Origin: Phycisphaeraceae bacterium
GTDB taxonomy: Bacteria; Planctomycetota; Phycisphaerae; Phycisphaerales; Phycisphaeraceae
Direction of reading: 5' to 3'
DNA: 14,369 bases
Assembly (NCBI GenBank): GCA_020851395.1
Contig: JADZCW010000212.1
Location: forward strand, 1 to 14,369
Shown: piece by piece, positions 7,673 through 13,023 of the stretch
Layout: each line of letters begins with the position of its first letter
Numbering within the stretch: position 1 is the first letter of the stretch
Notes under the pieces: model-generated
Seen by the model: the letters and a program-made list of their open reading frames with translations, nothing else
What the model was told of the DNA's origin: nothing
Databases searched by the model: none
Translations under genes and position numbers: made by a program

Positions 7673-7975
7673 TTACTTGCCCTTGCCAGCCGGCTTGCCG
7701 CCGGCCTTGGCGGCGGGGGCGGCCGGAGCTGCGGCGGCGGGAGCTGCGACGCCAGGAGCCGCGGCGGTGGCGTCGGTACCGTCAGCGACCTTGACCTTCT
7801 TCTCGGTCTTGGCCACGACCTTGCGATTGGCGACCTTCGGCAGGCCCAGGGGGTCACCGGTCTTGGGGTCAAACTTGCCGGTCGCTGACAGCTTGGTGAT
7901 GCGCTCGGCGCGGCTGAGCACATTGCGGTGACGGGCGAGTCCCCCGCCGACGCGGAGGCTGCGATCGATACTCAT
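7673..7975 (-). CDS. Small basic protein of the Planctomycetes/Verrucomicrobia/Chlamydiae type
   Basis: A 100-residue, highly basic protein. Residues 1-55 (MSIDRSLRVGGGLARHRNVL, then SRAERITKL, DPLGLPKV, NRKVV) match my memory of the 'Chlamydia/Verrucomicrobia small basic protein' family (TIGR04137), whose members begin MSIDxSL and carry RHRNVLxRAERI and GLPKV. The biochemical role is not known to me; charge and size suggest an RNA or ribosome partner. Residues 66-100 are an Ala/Pro/Lys/Gly low-complexity tail, histone-H1-like in composition and probably disordered. The ATG overlaps the stop of the upstream membrane-protein gene as ATGA, and a strong AAGGGAG lies 6 bases before it, so it can be highly translated on its own. 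It is the clearest taxonomic marker in the window. Confidence 0.85.
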   Translation of the reverse strand: MSIDRSLRVGGGLARHRNVLSRAERITKLSATGKFDPKTGDPLGLPKVANRKVVAKTEKKVKVADGTDATAAAPGVAAPAAAAPAAPAAKAGGKPAGKGK

Positions 7976-8826
7976 GGCCTGCTCCCTTGCATGATCATGG
8001 CGGCGACGGATTCACCCTGGTACTTGGCTGGGTAGATCCCGTTGCGCTGGAAGTCCGCTCCGCCGTAACGCTGCTGCCAGAGCCGTCCGAGGGACAGGAG
8101 CCGCTGGCGCAGATCGTTGGCGTCGGTCGAGAGCTGTTCGGCGGTAAAGCCCCGCAGCACCACGACCTGGAAAAGAGAACTATTATGCGGAAGGAACGCG
8201 GCGCTTTCAAGGGCCTGCTCGGACAGGAAGCTCACGAGCTTGCGGGCCTCGTCCTCCGAGCAGTGGGCCAGGACCAGGTAGTTCATCCCCTCCTGCCGGG
8301 GGTCTTGGGCCCGCGTGGGGCTATTGATCCGCGCAAGGGCCTTGGGATCGACGGCTGCGGCCTGCCCCGTCACGACCGGCGAGCCGACGGGCTTGACCGA
8401 ATCAGCGCCGGACGACGTAAACGCCCCAATCGGCGGCAGTTGGGCCTCGATGCTCGCCCGGCCCTCCTTCATGCCGCTGCGGTAGCCGAGGCTGTGACCG
8501 GTCCAAAAGGCCAGCACCAGCACGCCCAATAGAAGCAGGCCCAGGAGCACCAGGTAGCCCTTGGGCACGCGCAGGATCAGGGGGTGCCGCTTGCCCAGCA
8601 GAGCGTCGAGGCTGCCGGAGATGACCTCGCCGGCCATGGCGGCGCCGGTCAGGGGGGTCTGCTCGTCGGTCACGGAGGGAGCGCGGTCCTGCTCGGGCGG
8701 GGCCGTCTGCCCACCGGTTGTTGCGTCACCCAAGGGCGTGGATGATCCGGCTGCGCCAGATCGGGGCGGCTGGGACACGCTGCGACGCATGACCTCGTAG
8801 GGCGGTGGTAGATCGCGACGAGCCAT
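7972..8826 (-). CDS. Single-pass membrane protein with SPOR-like C-terminal domain
   Basis: 284 residues. The N-terminal ~80 are Pro/Ser/Gly/Thr-rich and likely a disordered cytoplasmic part. One transmembrane helix follows at 91-113 (YLVLLGLLLLGVLVLAFWTG), with basic residues before it, so the C-terminus should face outwards. A linker (114-175) leads to a compact domain, 177-258, with NYLVLAHCSEDEARKLVSFL, a short loop, SSLFQVVVLRGFTAEQL and a helix rich in Leu/Arg. That strand-helix-strand order is like SPOR and related peptidoglycan-binding ferredoxin-like domains, but this is inference from pattern. Its stop overlaps the start of the small basic protein by ATGA, so the two are translated in tandem. 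The ATG has a TAGACT box 7 bases upstream. Function is not recognised; a cell-envelope role is the simplest guess. Confidence 0.8.
   Translation of the reverse strand: MARRDLPPPYEVMRRSVSQPPRSGAAGSSTPLGDATTGGQTAPPEQDRAPSVTDEQTPLTGAAMAGEVISGSLDALLGKRHPLILRVPKGYLVLLGLLLLGVLVLAFWTGHSLGYRSGMKEGRASIEAQLPPIGAFTSSGADSVKPVGSPVVTGQAAAVDPKALARINSPTRAQDPRQEGMNYLVLAHCSEDEARKLVSFLSEQALESAAFLPHNSSLFQVVVLRGFTAEQLSTDANDLRQRLLSLGRLWQQRYGGADFQRNGIYPAKYQGESVAAMIMQGSRP
7982..7988 (-). promoter_or_regulatory. Strong Shine-Dalgarno of the small basic protein gene
   Basis: The minus strand reads AAGGGAG, 6 bases before the ATG at 7975, inside the end of the upstream coding sequence. It fixes the start and suggests higher translation of this gene than of its neighbour. 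Confidence 0.65.
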
Positions 8827-8833
8827 ATTCCCT

Positions 8834-8839
8834 AGTCTA
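8834..8839 (-). promoter_or_regulatory. -10 box before the membrane-protein gene (leaderless type)
   Basis: The minus strand reads TAGACT, then 7 bases (AGGGAAT), then ATG at 8826. Transcription would begin at the start codon. AGGGA lies too close to the ATG (2 bases) to act as a normal Shine-Dalgarno. No -35 is evident. Confidence 0.5.
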
Positions 8840-8880
8840 CCCGAGATGCCGCGGCTGGGTTCGGTCCATTCAGCGCATCG

Positions 8881-10035
8881 CTACAGAAGAATCATCGCGT
8901 CGCCGTAGGAATAGAAGCGGTATCGCTCCCGCACGGCCAACTCGTACCACTGCTTGAGCCGGTCGATGCCGACCCCCGGGAGCGCGGCGACCAGGGCGAG
9001 CAGGCTTGAGCGCGGGAGGTGGAAGTTCGTCATCAGCGCGTCGGTGAACCGCCAGGGGAACGACGGCTCACCCGCGTCGGCCGGGCGGATGAAGAGGTTC
9101 GTCGTGCCGTGGTAGCCCTCGCGGTTGGCGCGTTCGAGTGCGGCGGGGTTCGTGGGAAGGCTCTCGAGGCTGCGCACCGTGGTCGTGCCGATCGGAAGGA
9201 TCATCCGGCCCTCGTGGCGGGCCTGGAGCAGGCTGGCGACGGTGGCGGCGGGGACGCTAAGCCACTCCTCGTGCATGACGTGCTGGGCCAGGTCCTCGCA
9301 GCGGATGGGGGCGAAGGTGCCGATACCCACGTGCAGCGTGGTGCCGGCGATGGGCGAGCCCATGCCCCGGAGTTGATCAAGCAGCGCCGGGGTCAGGTGC
9401 AGACCCGCGGTCGGGGCGGCCACGGAGCCGGCCTGGGCGGCGTAGACGGTGTTGTAGCGCGACAGGTCGTCGGGCGTGACCTCGGGGAGCCCTCGCTCGC
9501 GGCGGGCCTTGCGGATGTAGGGCGGCAGGGGCGTGCGGCCGACGCGGGAGAGCACGGCTGGGGTGTCGAGGTCCGTCGGCCAGGTCAGTTCCCACTCGCC
9601 CTTGCCCAGATCGGCGCTGAGCGTGGCGACGAGGTCCTGATCCTCCGGGATCTCGACGTTGGTGACTTCCGAGGGGGCCAGGCGAAGCGACTCGCCCTGG
9701 CGAAGACTGCCTCTGGCCTGGAGCATGACGCGCCATCGGCGGGGGGACGGCGAACACAGGTAAAGCCCTTCCACCCCGCCGCGGGTGGCCACGCGTTGAG
9801 CGTGGAAGGCGGCGGGCAGGACTCTGCTGTCGTTCATGACCAGCAAGGGCGGGCGGCGCGTGCCCGACGCGGCGGTGAATTCCCGCAGGATCGTCGGGAG
9901 ATCGCGGACGTGCCTGTGCTCGACGTCGTGGGTGGCTCTGTGCACAACCAGCAGGCGGGCGGCGTCGCGCGGCTCGGCCGGCGTGGCGGCGATCAGTTCG
10001 GGCGGCAGCAGGTAATCGAGTTCTTGGAGGCGCAT
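8881..10035 (-). CDS. queA: S-adenosylmethionine:tRNA ribosyltransferase-isomerase
   Basis: Transfers and rearranges the ribosyl group of SAM onto 7-aminomethyl-7-deazaguanine at tRNA position 34, giving epoxyqueuosine, the penultimate step of queuosine synthesis. Motifs run in family order: LDYLLPPELIAATPAEPRDA; LVMNDSRVLPAAF; the core VAAPTAGLHLTPALLDQL; LHVGIGTFAPIRCEDL; HEEWLSVPA; IGTTTVRSLESL; TNLFIRP; FTDALMTNFHLPRSSLLALV; and the end YRFYSYGDAMILL. At 384 residues from this start it is somewhat longer than the usual 340-360. Start 10035 is chosen because homology begins at MRLQELDY. An ATG at 10062 with AAGG five bases upstream, or one at 10080, would add 9 or 15 residues. tgt, queG and the other queuosine genes are not in the window. 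It faces away from the methyltransferase gene across a ~460-base gap. Confidence 0.96.
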   Translation of the reverse strand: MRLQELDYLLPPELIAATPAEPRDAARLLVVHRATHDVEHRHVRDLPTILREFTAASGTRRPPLLVMNDSRVLPAAFHAQRVATRGGVEGLYLCSPSPRRWRVMLQARGSLRQGESLRLAPSEVTNVEIPEDQDLVATLSADLGKGEWELTWPTDLDTPAVLSRVGRTPLPPYIRKARRERGLPEVTPDDLSRYNTVYAAQAGSVAAPTAGLHLTPALLDQLRGMGSPIAGTTLHVGIGTFAPIRCEDLAQHVMHEEWLSVPAATVASLLQARHEGRMILPIGTTTVRSLESLPTNPAALERANREGYHGTTNLFIRPADAGEPSFPWRFTDALMTNFHLPRSSLLALVAALPGVGIDRLKQWYELAVRERYRFYSYGDAMILL

Positions 10036-10301
10036 CGGCAACCGTGGTGAGGGACGCGGCATGTTACCTTGGCCCGCCAACGGGCACCCGCCATCACAAG
10101 ACTCGATGGACGATTGACGCTCGTCCCTCCCCGGGTTCGGCGACGATCAGCCGATCGCTGAGCCAACTGATCCGCAGGCTGGGTCGAAAACTTGTCACGG
10201 CGAGCTATCAGGGGTTGTCCGCAACCCAGACAGGTGCATACCATACGCGACGTTTGTGGCGCGACGGTTGCGTTTGGCGTCGGCGTACAGTACCGTAACG
10301 G
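10036..10301. other. Intergenic region upstream of queA, no gene seen
   Basis: The gap between queA and the methyltransferase gene is about 460 bases; this is its queA-side half. Short open frames here have no family features. Two small hairpins are visible: GCCCG-CCAA-CGGGC (10072-10085) and GGGTTG-TCCG-CAACCC (10212-10227), the second with a UCCG loop of the stable UNCG class. TAACAT on the minus strand (10065-10060) could serve as a weak -10 for queA. The right half of the gap is described separately as a structured leader. Confidence 0.5.
10268..10296 (+). promoter_or_regulatory. Possible promoter of the methyltransferase gene
   Basis: TTGCGT (10268-10273) and TACCGT (10291-10296) are separated by 17 bases, so a sigma-70-type promoter with two imperfect boxes is possible. 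The start would fall at about 10302, exactly where the run of inverted repeats begins. Match quality is modest. Confidence 0.3.
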
Positions 10302-10473
10302 GGCTGAGCAGCTCGGGTCAGCCAGGGGGTGGGATGGAGGATAAAAAGTGCCTCCGGCCCACCGGCATGGGGATGTTCCGTCATGGCACGCTGATGCCGG
10401 GCTCAGGATAGATTAGCCGCCTTCGCCTCGTCGCAGGGGCCGACAACGCAGTACTTCGCCCGCTTTCGGCCCC
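10302..10473 (+). ncRNA. Candidate structured 5' leader RNA of the methyltransferase gene
   Basis: Several stems can form here. P2 is GGTGGG/CCCACC (10328-10333, 10358-10363), continued by GGAGG/CCTCC (10336-10340, 10351-10355) with the loop ATAAAAAGTG. P3 is GGCAT/ATGCC (10364-10368, 10394-10398), directly abutting P2. P1 is CTGAGC/GCTCAG (10304-10309, 10401-10406), which would close P2 and P3 into a three-way junction. A competing hairpin GGCTGA/TCAGCC (10302-10307, 10318-10323) shares bases with P1, so the two exclude each other. P4 is GGGGCCGA/TCGGCCCC (10436-10443, 10466-10473), just before the ribosome binding site at 10488. I could not match it to a known riboswitch consensus. Chance pairing in GC-rich DNA is the main alternative. 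Confidence 0.35.
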
Positions 10474-10487
10474 CGTGAGGGATGATC

Positions 10488-10494
10488 AAGGGAG
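10488..10494 (+). promoter_or_regulatory. Shine-Dalgarno setting the methyltransferase start
   Basis: AAGGGAG ends 4 bases before the ATG at 10499. It favours this ATG over the in-frame ATG at 10475, which has no such site. CTCC in the P2 stem of the leader (10352-10355) could pair with GGAG here if released. Confidence 0.6.
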
Positions 10495-10498
10495 TCAT

Positions 10499-11215
10499 AT
10501 GGCCAGCAGCCTCGAAAATTTTCCGGTCGGCCCGCACAACCTGACCCTTCGCGTCGGCGATGACGCCTTCCGTCCGACTCAGACGACCCAGCGACTGGCC
10601 GAGATGGCGGAGATCCCGCCGGGCTCGACGGTGCTGGACCTCGGCTGCGGCGTCGGGCCGATCGCCATCATCGCCGCGTTGCGCGGGGCGAAGAAGGTCT
10701 ACGCCGTCGACGTCGTGCCCCAGGCCGTGGCCTACGCGCGTGAGAACGTCGAGCGCGCCGGCGTGGCGGATCGGGTCACCGTGCACTGCGGCGACCTGTT
10801 CGAGCCGGTCAAGAGCGAACGCTTCGATGTGATCGTCAACGACGTCTCGGGCATCGCCGACAAGGTCGCGCGCTTAAGCCCCTGGTACCCCACGCCCGTG
10901 CCGACCGGCGGCGAGGACGGCACGGACGTCGTGACCCGCATGCTCAGCCAGGCGCCGGATCACCTGACGCCCGGGGGCGTGCTCTACTTCGCCACATCGA
11001 GCCTTTCGGACGCGGGCAAGATCGTCAAGCACGCCAAGTCGGTCTTCAAGGACAAGGTCGAGCAGCTCGCCTCGCACCGGTTCCCCTTCTGCCCCGAGTT
11101 CACGCAGGCGATGGGGGATCTGCTCAAGCTCCGCGAGGCGGGCAAGATCTCCTGGGAGGACCGGCGGTCCCGGCAGATCTGGACGCTGGACCTGTATCGC
11201 GCCAAGCTGACCTGA
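10499..11215 (+). CDS. SAM-dependent methyltransferase (class I, MTS/HemK-like)
   Basis: 238 residues with a full class I SAM-binding core. Motif I is VLDLGCGVGPIAI (45-57), the ribose-binding acidic residue is Asp71 in VYAVDVVPQAV, and an adenine contact is likely at GDLF (98-101). The order of motifs is that of the 'small' methyltransferases (RsmC, HemK/PrmC, TrmN6). At the motif IV position, where those enzymes carry NPPY/F and methylate amide or exocyclic amine nitrogens, this protein has NDVSG (114-118). The substrate is therefore unclear and may not be an amide or base amine. Pfam-like N-terminal features are limited to LTLRVGDDAFRPTQTT, a possible substrate lid. The start at 10499 is set by AAGGGAG. 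It sits behind a long, repeat-rich leader, and the GNAT gene follows after 23 bases. Confidence 0.85.
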   Translation: MASSLENFPVGPHNLTLRVGDDAFRPTQTTQRLAEMAEIPPGSTVLDLGCGVGPIAIIAALRGAKKVYAVDVVPQAVAYARENVERAGVADRVTVHCGDLFEPVKSERFDVIVNDVSGIADKVARLSPWYPTPVPTGGEDGTDVVTRMLSQAPDHLTPGGVLYFATSSLSDAGKIVKHAKSVFKDKVEQLASHRFPFCPEFTQAMGDLLKLREAGKISWEDRRSRQIWTLDLYRAKLT

Positions 11216-11238
11216 TCCATCATTCGGACGACGTAGCC

Positions 11239-11727
11239 ATGGCCACGAGCGAGATCCACGGAAAGGACTTGCCGACGGCGGTGTCGTTGCGCACGGCGGC
11301 GGGGGCGGACGTGCCGGCGGTGCTGGCGATGATGCGTCAGCTCTACGCGATGGAGGATTGTCCCTTCGACCCAGCCCGGGCGGAGCGGGCGCTGCGCGGC
11401 CTGCTGGCTGAGCCCGTCCGCGGCGGAATCATCCTGGCGGAACGGGACGGCGGACCGATCGGCTACATGGTCGCCACCTTCAGCTACAGCTTGGAGATGG
11501 CCGGGTTGATCCTGCTGGTCGATGAGCTGTTCGTGACGGCTGAGCATCGCGGGCGGGGCGTGGGATCGTCACTGCTGGCCGAGGCCGAGCGAATCGCTCG
11601 CGAGAAAGGCGTCACGACCATGATCCTCGAGGTCAACCGTGATAACCCCGACGCCGCCCGCCTCTACGAGCGAGCGGGGTACACGGGTAGGCTCAAGTAC
11701 ACGCTCATGACCCGCCGCCTGTCGTGA
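11239..11727 (+). CDS. GNAT-family N-acetyltransferase
   Basis: 162 residues with the GNAT fold in order: an N-terminal strand and helix (VSLRTAAGADVPAVLAMMRQ); strands around GGIILAERDGGPIGYMVATF; motif A with the acetyl-CoA pyrophosphate loop, VDELFVTAEHRGRGVGSSLL (94-113, RGRGVG); and motif B with NPDAARLYERAGY (136-148), where Tyr143 is the usual general acid. It moves an acetyl group from acetyl-CoA to an amine; small-molecule and protein N-terminus acceptors are both possible. The start at 11239 has neither a Shine-Dalgarno nor a -10 box close by. It lies 23 bases after the methyltransferase stop, so it is probably on the same transcript. The nuclease gene downstream has its own -10 box. 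Confidence 0.9.
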   Translation: MATSEIHGKDLPTAVSLRTAAGADVPAVLAMMRQLYAMEDCPFDPARAERALRGLLAEPVRGGIILAERDGGPIGYMVATFSYSLEMAGLILLVDELFVTAEHRGRGVGSSLLAEAERIAREKGVTTMILEVNRDNPDAARLYERAGYTGRLKYTLMTRRLS

Positions 11728-11735
11728 ACGTGTCG

Positions 11736-11741
11736 TAGACT
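11736..11741 (+). promoter_or_regulatory. -10 box of the nuclease gene (leaderless type)
   Basis: TAGACT lies 9 bases before the ATG at 11751, with no Shine-Dalgarno in between (GGGCGCGTC). The same hexamer precedes the membrane-protein gene at 8839-8834 on the other strand. No clear -35. Confidence 0.45.
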
Positions 11742-11750
11742 GGGCGCGTC

Positions 11751-12407
11751 ATGGCGCGACGAAACCGACAAAAAACAACCCGCCCGGCTCAGCCGCTCGA
11801 GAAGATGATCGGGCGGCGGTGGCGCAAGAGCGTGGTTGGCGTGCTCACGGCGATCGTCGTGGCCGCCCTGCTGCTGCTGGCCGACCGGTTCGGCTTGGTC
11901 AACCGCTCGGATGCTTACGGGCCGGACTGGCAACGCTACGAGCAAAAATCCTTCGCCGTCGTGCACGTGGTCGACGGTGACACGCTCGACGTCGATCACC
12001 CCGACGGCAAGAAAGACCGCACGCGCATCCGGCTCTGGGGCATCGACACGCCCGAGATGAACTTCGGCAAGCCCCAGCTCGGGCCCCAACCCTACGCGGC
12101 CGAGGCCACCGCCATGGCCAAGACGTTGGCCGATGGGCAGACTGTCCGGCTCGAGCTCGAGGCCAGCGAGATCCGCGACCGCTACGGTCGGCTGCTGGCC
12201 TACATCTGGCTGCCCGACGGCAGCTGCCTGAACGAAGAGCTTGTGCGAGCCGGGCTGGCGAGAGCGGATCGCCGCTTCGCCCATCCGAGGATGCAGCAGT
12301 ACATCGCCCTCGAGCAAGAGGCCAAGCGGGAGCACCTGGGCATGTGGGAGAAGAAATCGGCGAAGAAGCAGGCGGACTCCCCCGAGCCGGCGACGACGCT
12401 GCCCTAA
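11751..12407 (+). CDS. Membrane-anchored staphylococcal-nuclease-like (thermonuclease) protein
   Basis: 218 residues. A basic N-terminus (ARRNRQKTTR) and one hydrophobic helix (28-44, VVGVLTAIVVAALLLLA) anchor it, with the catalytic domain most likely outside the cytoplasm. The SNase/OB-fold domain spans about 66-200. All calcium and catalytic positions appear kept: VVDGDTLDVD supplies Asp75, Asp77 and Thr78; RLWGIDTPE supplies Arg94, Asp99 and Glu102; RDRYGRLLAYIW supplies Arg147. It should therefore be an active Ca2+-dependent nuclease on DNA or RNA, perhaps for nucleic-acid scavenging outside the membrane. A Lys/Pro-rich tail follows. It has its own -10 box, and its stop overlaps the stop of the Fur-family gene on the other strand by 4 bases. 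Confidence 0.94.
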   Translation: MARRNRQKTTRPAQPLEKMIGRRWRKSVVGVLTAIVVAALLLLADRFGLVNRSDAYGPDWQRYEQKSFAVVHVVDGDTLDVDHPDGKKDRTRIRLWGIDTPEMNFGKPQLGPQPYAAEATAMAKTLADGQTVRLELEASEIRDRYGRLLAYIWLPDGSCLNEELVRAGLARADRRFAHPRMQQYIALEQEAKREHLGMWEKKSAKKQADSPEPATTLP

Positions 12408-12892
12408 TCCTTGGACGCCTTCTCGACTGCCGCGCGACCCTGCGGGGACGTGCCGTAAATGGTGAACTGAAAACTCAGCGGCTCGAAGCCGTACTGCTTG
12501 CAGATCCGGTCGCGCAGGGCGGTGAGGGCGGGGTTCTCGAACTCGATGATCTGGTCGGTCTCGACGCAGACCAGGCGGCCCTTGGGCGTCTGGCCGAAGG
12601 TCAACTGGTAACGGGCACGCTCGGAGTCGATCAGGACCTCGGAGATGATCCCGGCGTCGAGCAGGTGCTTGAGGGTGCGGTAGACGGTGGCCTTGGAGGC
12701 CCGCAGACCGGCCTGTCGCATCTCGGCCAGGAGTTCCTCGGCCTCGAAGATGCCCGGCTTGCGGAGGACGGCCTCGAGGATCTCCGCCCGCTCGGGGGTG
12801 AACTTGAGCCCCTGCCGCTTGAGGAACCGCCGGAAGATCGAGCACAGGGGCGGGGTGAGGGTGATGGCGGGATCGGGGACGGCGGGGGTCAT
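12404..12892 (-). CDS. Fur-family transcriptional regulator lacking canonical metal ligands
   Basis: 162 residues with the Fur layout: a winged-helix domain (about 15-95) with RQGLKFTPERAEILEAV, FEAEELL and the recognition helix ASKATVYRTLKHLLDAGII, then a dimerisation domain (about 96-152). Fur proteins usually repress genes when Fe, Zn, Mn or another signal is bound. Here the ligands are gone. HHDH before the strand is PKGR (103-106); CxxC is CVET (109-112); the His of the GF...H..iyG strand is Phe141; and the last CxxC is SPQG. The winged-helix His is also missing (KPGIFEAEE). The one histidine, in LKHLL, is not a ligand position. Glu117 is kept. It may be metal-independent, or sense something through Cys17, Cys109 or Cys131. 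The leaderless-type promoter TAGAAT is 6 bases before the ATG, and the gene is divergent from hom. Confidence 0.88.
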   Translation of the reverse strand: MTPAVPDPAITLTPPLCSIFRRFLKRQGLKFTPERAEILEAVLRKPGIFEAEELLAEMRQAGLRASKATVYRTLKHLLDAGIISEVLIDSERARYQLTFGQTPKGRLVCVETDQIIEFENPALTALRDRICKQYGFEPLSFQFTIYGTSPQGRAAVEKASKD

Positions 12893-12898
12893 GCGGAC

Positions 12899-12904
12899 AT
12901 TCTA
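12899..12904 (-). promoter_or_regulatory. -10 box of the Fur-family gene (leaderless type)
   Basis: On the minus strand TAGAAT, then GTCCGC, then ATG at 12892. The 6-base gap puts the start of transcription at the start codon. No Shine-Dalgarno and no obvious -35 are visible. Confidence 0.5.
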
Positions 12905-12941
12905 GCGGGCCGATATCACTTGGGCGTCGCCCCGCGCCGGA

Positions 12942-12971
12942 TTGGCCCGGCCGGGGGCGGGCTGGTATCTT
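12942..12971 (+). promoter_or_regulatory. Promoter of homoserine dehydrogenase gene
   Basis: TTGGCC (12942-12947), an 18-base spacer, and TATCTT (12966-12971) with TG at 12963-12964 (TGGTATCTT) make the best two-part promoter in the window. The leader would be about 45 bases, with AGGAG in it, in contrast to the leaderless starts elsewhere. It is divergent from, and about 40 bases from, the Fur-family promoter. Confidence 0.5.
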
Positions 12972-13011
12972 GGCCGGCTCGCAGGACGGGGGGAAGACAC
13001 GCAAGCGTGAC

Positions 13012-13016
13012 AGGAG
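13012..13016 (+). promoter_or_regulatory. Shine-Dalgarno that sets the TTG start of hom
   Basis: AGGAG lies 7 bases before TTG at 13024. No ATG or GTG is in frame between this site and the conserved GCGTVG motif. Confidence 0.65.
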
Positions 13017-13023
13017 CAAGGAC

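Noticed and set aside
6294..7931. 545-codon plus-strand frame across the aminotransferase and the small basic protein genes
   Set aside because: It is opposite genes with intact catalytic motifs. Its Gly/Val/Asp/His/Leu-rich product is the mirror of their codon use.
10044..10298. Short plus-strand frame of 84 codons (and a minus-strand frame at 9993-10244) in the gap beside queA
   Set aside because: Arg-rich composition, no ribosome binding site or family motif; the second largely overlaps queA in another frame.
10348..10400. Resemblance of GCCTCCGGCC in the leader to the core of the cyclic-di-GMP-I riboswitch
   Set aside because: Only this short string fits; the GGGCAAACC-like half, the tetraloop receptor and the GGTAGC element are absent. 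A TPP reading was also dropped, since CTGAGC is not CTGAGA and the second conserved half is missing.
12404..12407. Four-base overlap of convergent stop codons (CTAA) as a possible sequencing error
   Set aside because: Both proteins end at plausible places with complete domains, and such overlaps are common in compact genomes.
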